64,000 nt of DNA, from positions 1 through 64,000 of the forward strand of contig JAZLDG010000066.1 in the NCBI GenBank assembly GCA_045614565.1, read 5' to 3'. A program made the translations under genes and the position numbers. This stretch comes from Scatosoma sp045614565 (GTDB taxonomy: Bacteria > Bacillota > Clostridia > Christensenellales > Borkfalkiaceae). Below are positions 40,911 through 49,856 of the stretch, piece by piece. Position 1 is the first letter of the stretch. Every line of letters begins with the position of its first letter. Under the pieces are notes generated by a model, which saw only the letters and a program-made list of their open reading frames with translations, was not told the origin of the DNA and ran no database searches.

Positions 40911-42347
40911 TTAATCGCGCAATTCGGCTTTTGCCTGCAAATAGTAGAAATCCCACTCCGCTTCGGAAAGCTCGGTCACGGTTTTCCCGTCCTGCAACGC
41001 TTTTTTCTCGGCAAGCGTAAACCGCGAAGCAAAGCGTTCGACGCTCTCTTTGAGTGCCTTTTCCGCGTCGCAGCCCGCTTTCCTGCCCACGTTGACCGCT
41101 GCAAACAGCAAGTCGCCAAGCTCCTTTTCCGTTTGCGTCTTGTCGCCCGTTTGATAGGTTTCAAAAAACTCGGCAAGCTCGTCTTGAAGCCGTTTCGCCG
41201 CCGCGTTGACGTCGGCAAAATCCATACCCGCCTTACCCGCACGCTTGCCCACCTTTTGCGCACGCATTACGGCGGGGAAGCACTTGGGCACGTCGTTGAC
41301 GGAATCGCCGTAGGTGACTTGGTTTTTCTCTTGCATTTTGTTCTTTTCCCAAACGGATAAAGCACCGCTTTCGTTTTCCGCTTCGTCCTTGCCAAAAACG
41401 TGCGTGTGGCGGGAAATGAGCTTGTGACAAACCCCGCTCAAAATATCGTTGAAATTGAACGCGCCCGTTTCTGCTTTTAATACGGCGTGGAAAACGACCT
41501 GCATCAACAAATCGCCCGTTTCTTCCAAAATCTTTTCGTCGTCGTTTTGATCGATCGCGTCCACCAGCTCGTACGCTTCTTCTATCGCCGCCATTTTAAT
41601 GCTTTCACTCGTTTGCACGCGATCCCAAGGACAACCGTCGGGCTTACGCAAGCGTACGATAATTTCTATCAAATCTTCCACCGTAAACCGCGTTTTTTCC
41701 AAAAGCGGGATCTCGTCCACGGCAACCGCGGAAGTATAATCGTAAGTTTTGTATCTGTCGAGCGCGAACAACGCCGTTTTGTCGGCTTTGCCGCCCCGAA
41801 CGTATTTCACGGGGATTTCTTCCCCGAATTTATCGCCGAGCAATAATTTTATATCGCTGGCAACGGCGCGGTCGTCCATATCGTACACGAGCAAGGGCAA
41901 ACGCAAGCCGTCCGCACTCCCTTTTTCCAAAAGCTCGTATGCCGAAACCGCGGTATACGAACACCCGACGAAATTCGCCTCTCGCACGAGCGCGGTCACT
42001 TTGGATACGCCGTCGATAATTTCTATCTTACCGCGCAAGCGCTTTCGTAACGCTTTCACGGAATAATCTTCCGTCGCCGCACCGTCTACGAGATAGACGG
42101 CGTTTTCCCCCGCAAGCGCAACTTCTCTTGCAAGGTTTTTCGCAAGCGTAGCAAAGCTACGGCTTTTTTCGTATATAAAATCTAACGTTTCGTGCGCCAC
42201 GCCAAGCGATTGCACCGTTTGATAGGAACGCGTTTTCGCCGTGCAAACGAGAATTTTATCCCCGCGCGCCGCCGCCCTTAAAATCGCTTCTTCGCCCCGT
42301 TTGGTTAAATCACCCTGTTCTACGCCCAAACCGATTACCGTGATCAT
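40911..42347 (-). CDS. mazG: Tetrapyrrole-methylase-like / MazG fusion (YabN type) nucleotide pyrophosphohydrolase
   Basis: A 478-residue two-domain protein. Residues 1 to ~215 resemble the SAM-dependent tetrapyrrole methylase fold (ITVIGLGVEQGDLTKRGEEAI), degraded in places. Residues ~220-478 contain two tandem MazG domains; the first begins LRKPDGCPWDRVQTSESIKMAAIEEAYELVDAI with the EExxE...ExxD metal site (LEETGDLLMQVVFHA). The second, shorter copy is LQDELAEFFETY...EKELGDLLFAAVNVGR. This is the architecture of YabN of Firmicutes, a house-cleaning nucleotide pyrophosphatase. The ATG follows AAGGAGAAG. It lies between a flippase and dus, echoing the spoVB-yabN order of Bacillus. Confidence 0.94.
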   Translation of the reverse strand: MITVIGLGVEQGDLTKRGEEAILRAAARGDKILVCTAKTRSYQTVQSLGVAHETLDFIYEKSRSFATLAKNLAREVALAGENAVYLVDGAATEDYSVKALRKRLRGKIEIIDGVSKVTALVREANFVGCSYTAVSAYELLEKGSADGLRLPLLVYDMDDRAVASDIKLLLGDKFGEEIPVKYVRGGKADKTALFALDRYKTYDYTSAVAVDEIPLLEKTRFTVEDLIEIIVRLRKPDGCPWDRVQTSESIKMAAIEEAYELVDAIDQNDDEKILEETGDLLMQVVFHAVLKAETGAFNFNDILSGVCHKLISRHTHVFGKDEAENESGALSVWEKNKMQEKNQVTYGDSVNDVPKCFPAVMRAQKVGKRAGKAGMDFADVNAAAKRLQDELAEFFETYQTGDKTQTEKELGDLLFAAVNVGRKAGCDAEKALKESVERFASRFTLAEKKALQDGKTVTELSEAEWDFYYLQAKAELRD

Positions 42348-42364
42348 TATTCTTCTCCTTTTTG

Positions 42365-43687
42365 TTAGCTGCGAATATCCTTTCGATTAGCTACGAGAAT
42401 ATTATATAACAAATCCAACAAAAAGGCAACCAAATACGCGATATTCGTCGCGTACGCAAGACCGAAAACGGAAATATCGGGATTTTTGAGCATAAAGGGA
42501 TAAATCGCGGTTTTTACCGCGACGGCAATCGCCATAGACAAAGCGGCGTATAAGGGCTTGCCTTGCGCCGTCAAGCACGCCGAAAGCGTTTGTACGCAAG
42601 AAAGGGTAAGCGCGCTTATGGAAAAGCTTTTAATCAAGCCCGTAAGCGTGGTAAGCTCGCTCCCTTGCAGGCTTCTAAATACGAGCTTTGCCGTCGGCTC
42701 GGCAAAGTAAAACAACCCCACCGCGCAAGGCGCGGCAACGAGCGCGGTAATGCCCAAAGAGAAAAACAGCCGTTTTTTCACGCCGTCCTGCTTGGCTTTC
42801 GCGGCGGCAACGCTCGGCACACTTGCCGCCGCGATTCCGTAGCACACGGATACGGGCAGGTTAATCACCGTCACCGCTCCCCCCGCAAATAATCCGTACA
42901 ATGCAACCGCGTCTTGGGCGTACGCGCCCAAAAGCCGTACGGCAAACACGCTGTCAAGCAAGCCCGACAGGGGTAATAACATAGAGCTTAACGTGACGGG
43001 CAAGCTCAATCGCAAAACGCTTTTCGCCGCAACCCTGCCCCCGCCGTTTTGCAATTTTTCCCGCGTGGCTTTGAAACAAATCCCCATCACGCCGAGCGCG
43101 AACGCTTCGGATAACGACACCGCCAAAAGCATAAATACGACCGCTTTTTCCACTTGCTCGCGGTAGATATAGGCAAATAATAATCCAAGTCCCACCTTGA
43201 CGAGCTGTTCGGTAATCTCGGAAAGCGCGGTGGGGAGCATTTTGTTTTTACCTTGAAACCAACCCCGAAACACGGAAATCGCGGACACCAAAAACACGGA
43301 CGGCGCAAGCGTATAATACCCTGCCGTCACTTGCTTGCAATCCTGCGCCGCCGCCAAAAACGGCGCAATGACGCACATTAACAAACTCCCGAACACGCCC
43401 ACGAGCAAAAACAGCTTCATTGCGGTCTTAAAGAGCGGCTTGTCGCCGTCGCCCTTAGCAAGCCGCTCGGCGGTCAGCTTGGCGATGGAAGCGGGGATAC
43501 CCGTTGCGGAAACGGTCAAAAGCAAACAATAAACGGGGTATACCATTTGGTATAACCCCAGCCCGTACCCGCCGATTAAATTCGTGAGCGGTATTCTGTA
43601 CAGCGCGCCGAGAAGCTTGGCAATAAACCCGCCCGCGGCAATCACCGCCGCCCCCTTGATAAATCCGCTCTTTTTTTCCTTGCCCAT
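42365..43687 (-). CDS. Polysaccharide flippase of the SpoVB/MurJ (MOP) family
   Basis: A 440-residue membrane protein with about 12 helices, moving lipid-linked sugars across the membrane. Signatures: FIKGAAVIAAGGFIAKLLGALYRIPLTNLIGGYGLGLYQMVYPVY at the start, GIPASIAKLTAERLAKGD, and GWFQGKNKMLPTALSEITEQLVKVGLGL. This pattern is closest to SpoVB-type proteins, which act in spore cortex synthesis. It is shorter than the usual ~520 residues, with fewer C-terminal helices. The ATG follows GGCGGTGGAG. It is immediately upstream of mazG/yabN, as in Bacillus, which supports the SpoVB reading, but MurJ function cannot be excluded. Confidence 0.88.
   Translation of the reverse strand: MGKEKKSGFIKGAAVIAAGGFIAKLLGALYRIPLTNLIGGYGLGLYQMVYPVYCLLLTVSATGIPASIAKLTAERLAKGDGDKPLFKTAMKLFLLVGVFGSLLMCVIAPFLAAAQDCKQVTAGYYTLAPSVFLVSAISVFRGWFQGKNKMLPTALSEITEQLVKVGLGLLFAYIYREQVEKAVVFMLLAVSLSEAFALGVMGICFKATREKLQNGGGRVAAKSVLRLSLPVTLSSMLLPLSGLLDSVFAVRLLGAYAQDAVALYGLFAGGAVTVINLPVSVCYGIAAASVPSVAAAKAKQDGVKKRLFFSLGITALVAAPCAVGLFYFAEPTAKLVFRSLQGSELTTLTGLIKSFSISALTLSCVQTLSACLTAQGKPLYAALSMAIAVAVKTAIYPFMLKNPDISVFGLAYATNIAYLVAFLLDLLYNILVANRKDIRS
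43034..43042 (-). repeat. GGGGGCAGG motif, copy 6
   Basis: Minus-strand core extended to GGGTTGCGG, inside the flippase gene, read in the Gly-Gly-Arg-Val-Ala frame. Confidence 0.6.
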
Positions 43688-43746
43688 TCTCCACCGCCTT
43701 TTTTACAGTTTGCGAAAAAAACGGATTTTTATGAAAACCGACTAAT

Positions 43747-43788
43747 ATTATATCCCCGCCGAGATTGCCAAAAGCAATCTCGGCGGGG
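43747..43788 (-). terminator. Hairpin ending the GH2 operon, merged with a promoter for the flippase
   Basis: CCCCGCCGAGATTGC and GCAATCTCGGCGGGG form a perfect 15-bp stem (43754-43788) around CAAAA. On the minus strand it lacks a T-run; instead TATAAT follows at once (43747-43752), with TTGCTT in the loop region 19 bases before it. Terminator and promoter may overlap. Confidence 0.55.
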
Positions 43789-43806
43789 GCTTTATTCGTA
43801 AATTTT

Positions 43807-45540
43807 TTATTCGATTTCGCTGGCTTTTTCGGCGATTTTCGCGTTGATCGCCCGCATCGCTTCGATCGGTACTTTTACCACCTTGCGGTCAAAGGTAACC
43901 AGCCCGTTAATCTCTTCTTCCACGTCCGAAACCTGCGTGTAGATACAACCGCAAAGACCTTTTTCTATCAACGGCAGCAGCTTTTTCAAATACAGCTTTT
44001 CCAAGGCTTGCACGAGCTTGGCTTGCGTTTTGAACTTTTTATAACCGAACTCTTTTTTCTCGTCGTAAACGTGTCCGTCCACTTTCATAGAATACCCGCC
44101 GAACTCACTCAACACGACGGGGCGTTCGTCCTTGGGCACGCAAAGGGGAGTGTAATAGGTATGCAAGCTTTTCAGCTCCGTTTTGCCCACGCCTTGATCG
44201 TGCCAACCGCTGACCGAATCGATAATACGCGAATTGTCTTTCGCGCGCACGTATTCCGTGACTTTCGCGGAGTCAAACTGCCCCCAGCCTTCGTTGAACG
44301 GCACCCAAACGCCGATACAGGTACAGTTGAAAAGCTGTTCGAGCGTTTCGTCCACCATCTGCATAAACGCAACCCTGCCCCCTTCGTTTTCGCGGGCAAA
44401 GTATTTATAATCGTCGTCCGCGTGGTGAAAGCCCAAGAACGGCAAGTACGCGATATGCCAAGGATTATACTCCCCGCCGCCGCTCACGAAATCCTGCCAA
44501 ACGACAAGCCCCAACCGATCGCAATGATAATACCAACGCATCGGCTCGATCTTGATATGTTTTCTAACCGTATTAAAGCCCATTTCTTTGAGCGTCGTCA
44601 ACTCGTCGACCGCGGCTTGATCATTCGGATAAGTCAAAAGCCCGTCCGACCAGTAGCCTTGATCGAGCACGCCGTTGAAAAAGTAGGGTTTGCCGTTGAG
44701 CGTGAGCCGCATTTTTCCCGTCGCGTCCCGCTTTTTTCCAAACGAACGCACGCCGAAATAGGACGAGAGCTTATCCCCCGCGTTATTCGTGATCGTAAAA
44801 TCATAAAGCTTGGGATTTTCAGGCGACCAAAGCTCAAAATCGTACGAGAGCGTAATTTCGCCCGTATATTTTTCACGGATAATTTCTTTTTCCCCGTCGT
44901 AAACGACGATTTCCCGTTCTTCCGCTTTTTGCGAAAGGATACGCACCGTTTTCGCGCTCGCGTCCGTGTAAATTTTGGGCGTTTCGATATAGTCCTTTGG
45001 CATACTTTCCACCCAAACCGTTTGCCAAATCCCGCTTTGGGGCGTATACCATATCCCACCGCGACGATCGCTTTGTTTGCCGCGCGCGTCGCCGTTTCTC
45101 GTGCCTTCGTCGGAAACGAGCACTTGAATTTCCGCTTCGCCGTCTATTAAAAAATCTTGAATATCCAAGTAAAACGCCGTAAAACCGCCCTTATGCCCGC
45201 CGACGCGGTTGCCGTTCACGAACACTTCGCACGCGCTATCGACCGCGCCGAAATGCAAGCGGGTAATGCCCTTTTGCAGGTTTTTGCCCAAGCTTATTTT
45301 ACGGGTATACGAAAGCTTTTCGCCCGTTTGCAACACGAACCCGTCCGCAACCCCGCTTCGGAGCGTTTCAGGAGAAAAGGGTACGAGAATTTTACCTTCA
45401 AACGAGCGGTTTCCGTCCCTTTCTATTTTATAAAAATCCCATTCGCCGTTCAAGCATAAAAAATCGTCGCGTTTGGCTTGGGGTGCGGGGTGCTCGCTAT
45501 GCGGTACGTTGTCGACCGTGTAATCAGTTAGAAGCTTCAT
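43807..45540 (-). CDS. Glycoside hydrolase family 2 protein (beta-galactosidase/glucuronidase type)
   Basis: A 577-residue cytoplasmic-type glycosidase with no signal peptide. It begins with a GH2 sugar-binding jelly roll (LCLNGEWDFYKIERDGN, RLHFGAVDSACEVFVNGNRVGGHKGGFTAFYLDI), then an immunoglobulin-like domain, then a TIM barrel. The acid/base Glu is in FNEGWGQF (about residue 417) and the nucleophile Glu in VLSEFGGYS (about residue 479), both present. It overlaps the end of the MFS transporter gene by 17 bases, so uptake and cleavage of a beta-glycoside are coupled. It is shorter than LacZ. Substrate cannot be told. Confidence 0.92.
   Translation of the reverse strand: MKLLTDYTVDNVPHSEHPAPQAKRDDFLCLNGEWDFYKIERDGNRSFEGKILVPFSPETLRSGVADGFVLQTGEKLSYTRKISLGKNLQKGITRLHFGAVDSACEVFVNGNRVGGHKGGFTAFYLDIQDFLIDGEAEIQVLVSDEGTRNGDARGKQSDRRGGIWYTPQSGIWQTVWVESMPKDYIETPKIYTDASAKTVRILSQKAEEREIVVYDGEKEIIREKYTGEITLSYDFELWSPENPKLYDFTITNNAGDKLSSYFGVRSFGKKRDATGKMRLTLNGKPYFFNGVLDQGYWSDGLLTYPNDQAAVDELTTLKEMGFNTVRKHIKIEPMRWYYHCDRLGLVVWQDFVSGGGEYNPWHIAYLPFLGFHHADDDYKYFARENEGGRVAFMQMVDETLEQLFNCTCIGVWVPFNEGWGQFDSAKVTEYVRAKDNSRIIDSVSGWHDQGVGKTELKSLHTYYTPLCVPKDERPVVLSEFGGYSMKVDGHVYDEKKEFGYKKFKTQAKLVQALEKLYLKKLLPLIEKGLCGCIYTQVSDVEEEINGLVTFDRKVVKVPIEAMRAINAKIAEKASEIE
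44374..44382 (-). repeat. GGGGGCAGG motif, copy 7
   Basis: Minus-strand core extended to GGGTTGCGTTT, inside the GH2 gene, read in the Gly-Gly-Arg-Val-Ala frame. Confidence 0.6.
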
Positions 45541-46873
45541 CGTTTTTCTCCTTTTTGGCTTTCACAAGCACGGGAATAAGCGCAAAGGTGAGCAAGGTCG
45601 CGATCGCGCCTGCCAAGAAGATTTCGGGAGCGGGAATAAACTGCGTCGTCATTACGTCCGCGCTGCCCAAGTCGGGCAAGGGGATATTCGCCGCTTGGTT
45701 GATGGCGTTCCCGATCATAGGACCTACGAGCATAGGGATCAGCACGTAAAAAATCATTCTCACGCCCTGCAATTTCCCCGCGTCCTTTTCGGGGGTATGA
45801 TCGCGCACGATCGCACCCGACAACGCCGAAAAGAAGATGTAGCCCGTAATCATTATAAAGCCCGCCACCCCGAACACGATCAGGTTGGCAATATGACTAT
45901 CAAAATCGGAAAAGTACATTCCCAACAGCCCCAACGCCATTACGCCCGCGGCGATATAGAGAAGTTTTGTTTTGTCGAGTTTGTCGCTCACGCCGCCTAA
46001 AAACAGGTTAATCCCCGCGCCAAGCACGATTGCAAGCCCGAACACGATACTGTATTCAATTACGCTAAACCCTAAATAGGTTTTCATATAAATAATCAGG
46101 TACGGCATAAAAATTTGACACGCGATTCCGTACACGCACATTATGCAAAGGGTGAGATAAAAGGACGGATTGTTTTTAACCACGCTCGGCTTAAACCCGT
46201 ACACGATATCTTTGAGAGTGCCTTTTCTTTCGAGCGCGGGGCTATCCTTGACGATAAAAATCCCCGCTACACCGCAAGCGGTGATAATCACGCCGAGCAC
46301 GAGAAAGAGCGCGAAATACCCGATCGCTTCTACCAAAATTCCAAACCCGCCTGCAACGATGAGCATTGCCACGAGCGGCAACACGGACAAAACGCCTTCG
46401 ACCTTGCCGCGGAATTCTTCTTTGGTATTATCCGTCACCCAAGCATTGAACGCCGCGTCGTTCGCCGTCGAGCCGAACAAGGTCATTACACAATCCCCCG
46501 CAACGACCGCAAACAGCGTGATTTGCACGGCGGAAGCTTCGTCTACGCCGAAGAGCGCTTGCGTGCCTTGCACGCTCAAAGCCCCGAACAAAGCAACGGT
46601 AACGCCCCAAATTATATATCCGTAAGATATGTACGACCGCCGATTGCCCGTTTTGTCCGATAGCGTACCCGCAATCAAGGTCGTCAAGGTTGCGGCTACG
46701 CCCGAGAGCTGGACCATTAAAGTGACCGCGTTCAAATCGGGTGCAATCGTTTCAAACACGAAAAGATTGAAATACATATTCTCTACCGACCAAGCGATTT
46801 GTCCGATTAGACCGAACAAGACCAGAATGAGCCAGTTGCGTTTGGAAAAATCCGTTTTCGTTATCCGTTCCAT
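45524..46873 (-). CDS. MFS transporter, probably for a glycoside
   Basis: A 449-residue membrane protein with about 12 helices. The first loop carries GTLSDKTGNRRSYISYGY and the second half GGVSDKLDKTKLLYIA, the duplicated loop 2-3 motif of major facilitator proteins. An acidic/amide-rich first helix (LILVLFGLIGQIAWSVENMYFN) resembles GPH/sugar-cation symporters. It ends inside the GH2 start, arguing for disaccharide or glycoside import. Upstream, -35 CTGTAC and -10 TATACT with an 18-base spacer may be its promoter; the ATG is preceded by a weak GGTAGG. Confidence 0.9.
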   Translation of the reverse strand: MERITKTDFSKRNWLILVLFGLIGQIAWSVENMYFNLFVFETIAPDLNAVTLMVQLSGVAATLTTLIAGTLSDKTGNRRSYISYGYIIWGVTVALFGALSVQGTQALFGVDEASAVQITLFAVVAGDCVMTLFGSTANDAAFNAWVTDNTKEEFRGKVEGVLSVLPLVAMLIVAGGFGILVEAIGYFALFLVLGVIITACGVAGIFIVKDSPALERKGTLKDIVYGFKPSVVKNNPSFYLTLCIMCVYGIACQIFMPYLIIYMKTYLGFSVIEYSIVFGLAIVLGAGINLFLGGVSDKLDKTKLLYIAAGVMALGLLGMYFSDFDSHIANLIVFGVAGFIMITGYIFFSALSGAIVRDHTPEKDAGKLQGVRMIFYVLIPMLVGPMIGNAINQAANIPLPDLGSADVMTTQFIPAPEIFLAGAIATLLTFALIPVLVKAKKEKNDEASN

Positions 46874-46978
46874 ACCTGCTACCTACCGTTTAATTTTTTA
46901 TAGTATATCATATTTTATGAAAAAAGTACAGTCTTTTAGGAAAATTCTTTCTTTATTTATAAAAAAGCACGTTTTTTA

Positions 46979-47007
46979 TTGCTTTACTCTATGTTTTGTG
47001 ATATAAT
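46979..47007 (+). promoter_or_regulatory. Promoter of the glycosyltransferase gene
   Basis: -35 TTGCTT (46979-46984) and -10 TATAAT (47002-47007), 17-base spacer, in the divergent region between the MFS and glycosyltransferase genes. Confidence 0.75.
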
Positions 47008-47041
47008 ATGTAGGATTTTAACAAAATGGTAGGTTTTTGAT

Positions 47042-48412
47042 ATGGACTATTTAGGTATCGTACAACTCGTATTCGGTATTTTGACGGGCGCGCTTTCGCT
47101 TTTGCTCGTCCATTTCGTCGTATTCGGGGTTCTCGGCGTGTTCGGGAAGAAGCGGTTTCCTAAAACGGAAGAAAAGCTCAAATACGGCGTGATTATTCCC
47201 GCAAGAAACGAAGAAGCGGTCGTAGGGAATTTGATTGAAAGCGTTAGAAAATGCAAATACCCGCAGGAAAATTTGCATATTTTCGTCATCGCGCACAACT
47301 GCACGGACAACACCGCTGCGGTTTGCCGCGCGTTTAACGATCCCCGCGTGTCCGTATACGAATATAACAACCCCGACGAATGTACGATGGGGTATGCGTT
47401 CAAGCACCTTTTCCAAAAAATCGAAGAAGATTTCGGCACGCAAAGCTTCGACGGGTTTTTCCTGTTTAACGCCGATAATATTTTAGACGAAAACTTTTTC
47501 GACAAAATGAACGACGCGTTCGTTGCCGAAGGGCGTACGAATATTATAACGTCAATGCGGAACTCTAAAAATTTCGGCTCGAATATCATTTCCGCGCTGT
47601 ACGGCGTATACTTTATGAGCGGTTGTATGTACGAAAGCCGCGGCAGAACGCTTTGCGGCTGTTCTACCCGCGTGCAGGGTACGGGCTACGTGATCCCCGC
47701 CAAACTTGTGGAAAACGGTTGGCAATACGTAACGCTTACCGAAGACTGGGAATTTTCCACAGACCAAATTTTGCAGGGGAATAAAATCGTTTACTGCGAT
47801 GAAGCGGTGTTCTACGACGAACAGCCCACGACCTTGAAAATCACCTGCCGTCAGCGTATCCGTTGGGCAAAGGGGCATTTGCTCGTGTGCGTTACCCGTT
47901 TTAAGGCTCTGTTCCGCGGACTTTTCCATTCCCGTAAAAAGGGCGGTGCGGTCAATAAAGGCTCGACCTACGATATTTCGGTGAATATCCTGCCCGTTTG
48001 CGTGATTTCGACCGCGCTCCTTTTGGCGCAAATGATTTTGACGGCAATTTCCCCGCTCCTTGGCGCGGATAGCGCGCAGGTTATTTCGTTTTTGTTCAGC
48101 TCGCTGTTCAGTCTTGCTTCGTCCTATCTCACGACGGCAATCAGCGCGCTCGTGCTGTTTATCTTGGAGCGCAAACGCATTAAGGGCGTAAAATTAGGCT
48201 TGAAGATTGCGGCTATCTTGCTTTGGCCCATCTTTCTCGCCCTTTCCATTCCCTTTGAATATATCGCATTGTTCAAGAAGAACGTGGGCTGGAAAACCAT
48301 TCCCCACACGGACACGACCAAGTTCGACGCCGTAAACGACACGGAAGAAGCAAGCGACACAGAAGAAGTCCTTGCAAATGCCAACGAAACGGAAACTGAA
48401 CAAGCATCCTAA
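47042..48412 (+). CDS. Membrane glycosyltransferase family 2
   Basis: A 456-residue processive-type glycosyltransferase. One N-terminal helix is followed by the GT-A domain: YGVIIPARNEEAVVGNLIESV, a nucleotide-binding FLFNADNILDENFFDKM (DxD-like), TEDWEFS with the catalytic Asp, and QRIRWAKG (QxxRW). Three C-terminal helices follow, then an acidic tail (ATEEASDTEEVLANANETETE type). The QxxRW motif points to synthesis of a beta-linked polymer or glycolipid. It is one of the few plus-strand genes, monocistronic, with its own promoter and a strong terminator. Confidence 0.93.
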   Translation: MDYLGIVQLVFGILTGALSLLLVHFVVFGVLGVFGKKRFPKTEEKLKYGVIIPARNEEAVVGNLIESVRKCKYPQENLHIFVIAHNCTDNTAAVCRAFNDPRVSVYEYNNPDECTMGYAFKHLFQKIEEDFGTQSFDGFFLFNADNILDENFFDKMNDAFVAEGRTNIITSMRNSKNFGSNIISALYGVYFMSGCMYESRGRTLCGCSTRVQGTGYVIPAKLVENGWQYVTLTEDWEFSTDQILQGNKIVYCDEAVFYDEQPTTLKITCRQRIRWAKGHLLVCVTRFKALFRGLFHSRKKGGAVNKGSTYDISVNILPVCVISTALLLAQMILTAISPLLGADSAQVISFLFSSLFSLASSYLTTAISALVLFILERKRIKGVKLGLKIAAILLWPIFLALSIPFEYIALFKKNVGWKTIPHTDTTKFDAVNDTEEASDTEEVLANANETETEQAS

Positions 48413-48427
48413 ATAAAACGACAAAAT

Positions 48428-48452
48428 AAAAGGACGGCATCGCCGTCCTTTT
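48428..48452. terminator. Bidirectional terminator after the glycosyltransferase
   Basis: AAAAGGACGGC and GCCGTCCTTTT pair perfectly around ATC, with T-run; the convergent sugar-transferase-like gene ends five bases beyond. Confidence 0.92.
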
Positions 48453-48456
48453 TTCG

Positions 48457-49176
48457 TTATTCTTTTGCCGCGGCATATTCCGCTTGGGTGATTTTGCCCC
48501 TTTCTAAAAGATAGTCTAAAAAGCTTCTTTCCCGCGTTTTGCCAAGATATTCGTTGCTTTCGCCCCGAATTTTTCCCAAAAGCCACGTAAAGAAAATTTT
48601 ACAATCCCCGAAAAAGGAAAAGTTCCACGCGTATTTTTGATCGCTTTCGAGCATTTCCGCGTAATCGGTGTCCGCATCCCCGCAAACAACCAGCGGATTG
48701 ATAAGCCCTGTTTTCGCGATCAAGCGATCGGTTTGGACTTCGTCCAAAAACGCGGTTTCGCCGCGCGTAAAGGCTTTCAAGCCGATAAAGCTCCGTTTGC
48801 CAACAAGCACGTCCAACAGCCCCGCAAGCGCGAACAGCTTGGTTTTTTCCAGCCACTCGCCGTAGCTTCCCGCAAGCTCGCCCGCTTCGTTTCGGCTTTC
48901 AAACGCCGAAAGCTTGACAGTCTTGCCGTTCTTTTTCGCATACGCCGTCGAACGCGTCACCCCCGCGATTTCACCCCGTTTTTTCGCGCCGTTTGCGCGA
49001 ACGAGTATATAAATAAACAAAGGGGAAAGAAGCACCGTGCATATCAGCGAGAAAAGAAAATCGAATATACGCTTAAAAAGCCAACGGTAGGTAATACAAA
49101 CGATTGCGAAAATCGCAACGACGTCGAAAAGCACGAGCGTCAAAATACCGTACCAGCTCGACAAAAATTCTTCCAT
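48457..49176 (-). CDS. Degenerate polyprenyl-phosphate sugar transferase-like protein
   Basis: A 239-residue membrane protein. Residues ~33-60 (FKRIFDFLFSLICTVLLSPLFIYILVR) are the hallmark re-entrant helix of bacterial sugar transferases (WcaJ/PglC type). Downstream segments align in order with that family (TGLINPLVV, then Y-x-x-M-L-x-x-D-x-x-Y-x-W-N-x-S-x-x-x-D-x-K-I). But the catalytic Asp-Glu of 'KTSLDELPQ' has become KTKLFALAG, the GPRP motif is replaced by IGLKAF, and the KFRTM block is gone. It is therefore probably inactive or repurposed. The C-terminal FLDYLLERGKITQAEYAAAK resembles a SHOCT tail. It follows engB by 9 bases. Confidence 0.7.
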   Translation of the reverse strand: MEEFLSSWYGILTLVLFDVVAIFAIVCITYRWLFKRIFDFLFSLICTVLLSPLFIYILVRANGAKKRGEIAGVTRSTAYAKKNGKTVKLSAFESRNEAGELAGSYGEWLEKTKLFALAGLLDVLVGKRSFIGLKAFTRGETAFLDEVQTDRLIAKTGLINPLVVCGDADTDYAEMLESDQKYAWNFSFFGDCKIFFTWLLGKIRGESNEYLGKTRERSFLDYLLERGKITQAEYAAAKE

Positions 49177-49185
49177 TTTTCACTC

Positions 49186-49845
49186 CTAAATTTCTTCTTC
49201 GTCTTCTTCCACACAAACGTCTTTCATTGCTTCCGCGGTATCGATGACCGATCGGATTTTCGCCAAAATTTCTTGCTTGCCGTAACCCGTTTCCGCACTG
49301 GAAGCGAGCAGGTTTTCCACGCCCAAATACAAATCCGCTGCGATTGCGCGCAAATGCTCTTTGAGCTTCATTTTGGAAAGCTTATCCACTTTAGTTAAAA
49401 CCACGGTGAACGGCAGGGTATGATAGTGCAAAAATTCAATCATTTGCATATCGTCCGCGGTGGGGTCGTGGCGAGAATCGACGAGCATAAAAATATGCGA
49501 AATCGTTTCTTTGTCCTTGAAAAACGCGTCGAGCGTGCGCGCCCATTTATCCTTTTCCGTCTTGGACACCCGCGCAAACCCGTACCCCGGCAAGTCGGCA
49601 AGCACGAATTCTCCGAAATCGAAATAATTGACGAGCCGCGTTCTTCCCGGCTCGCTACTCGTTTTCGCAAGCTTTTTGCGGTTTGCGAGCATATTGATAA
49701 ACGAGCTTTTTCCCACGTTGGATTTACCGCAAACGGCAATCATCGGCTTATCGGGCGTAATAAACTGTTCCGCTTTCGCCGCCGAAGTGATAAACGTCGC
49801 GTTTTTAATCACGAGCGGCTGTTTTTTATCGTTCGTTTCGTACAC
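49186..49845 (-). CDS. engB: Ribosome biogenesis GTPase EngB (YsxC/YihA)
   Basis: A 219-residue GTPase needed for 50S assembly. G1 is CGKSNVGKSSFIN, G2 a Thr in SSEPGRTRLVNYF, G3 LADLPGYGFA, G4 VLTKVDKL and G5 ASSAETGYG; all intact. An acidic C-terminal tail (VCVEEDEEEI) is present. I chose GTG at 49845, six bases after AAGGAG, over an upstream GTG at 49863 that precedes that ribosome-binding site. It follows lon by 11 bases, the same lon-engB order as in Bacillus. Confidence 0.97.
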   Translation of the reverse strand: MYETNDKKQPLVIKNATFITSAAKAEQFITPDKPMIAVCGKSNVGKSSFINMLANRKKLAKTSSEPGRTRLVNYFDFGEFVLADLPGYGFARVSKTEKDKWARTLDAFFKDKETISHIFMLVDSRHDPTADDMQMIEFLHYHTLPFTVVLTKVDKLSKMKLKEHLRAIAADLYLGVENLLASSAETGYGKQEILAKIRSVIDTAEAMKDVCVEEDEEEI

Positions 49846-49856
49846 GGTACTCTCCT

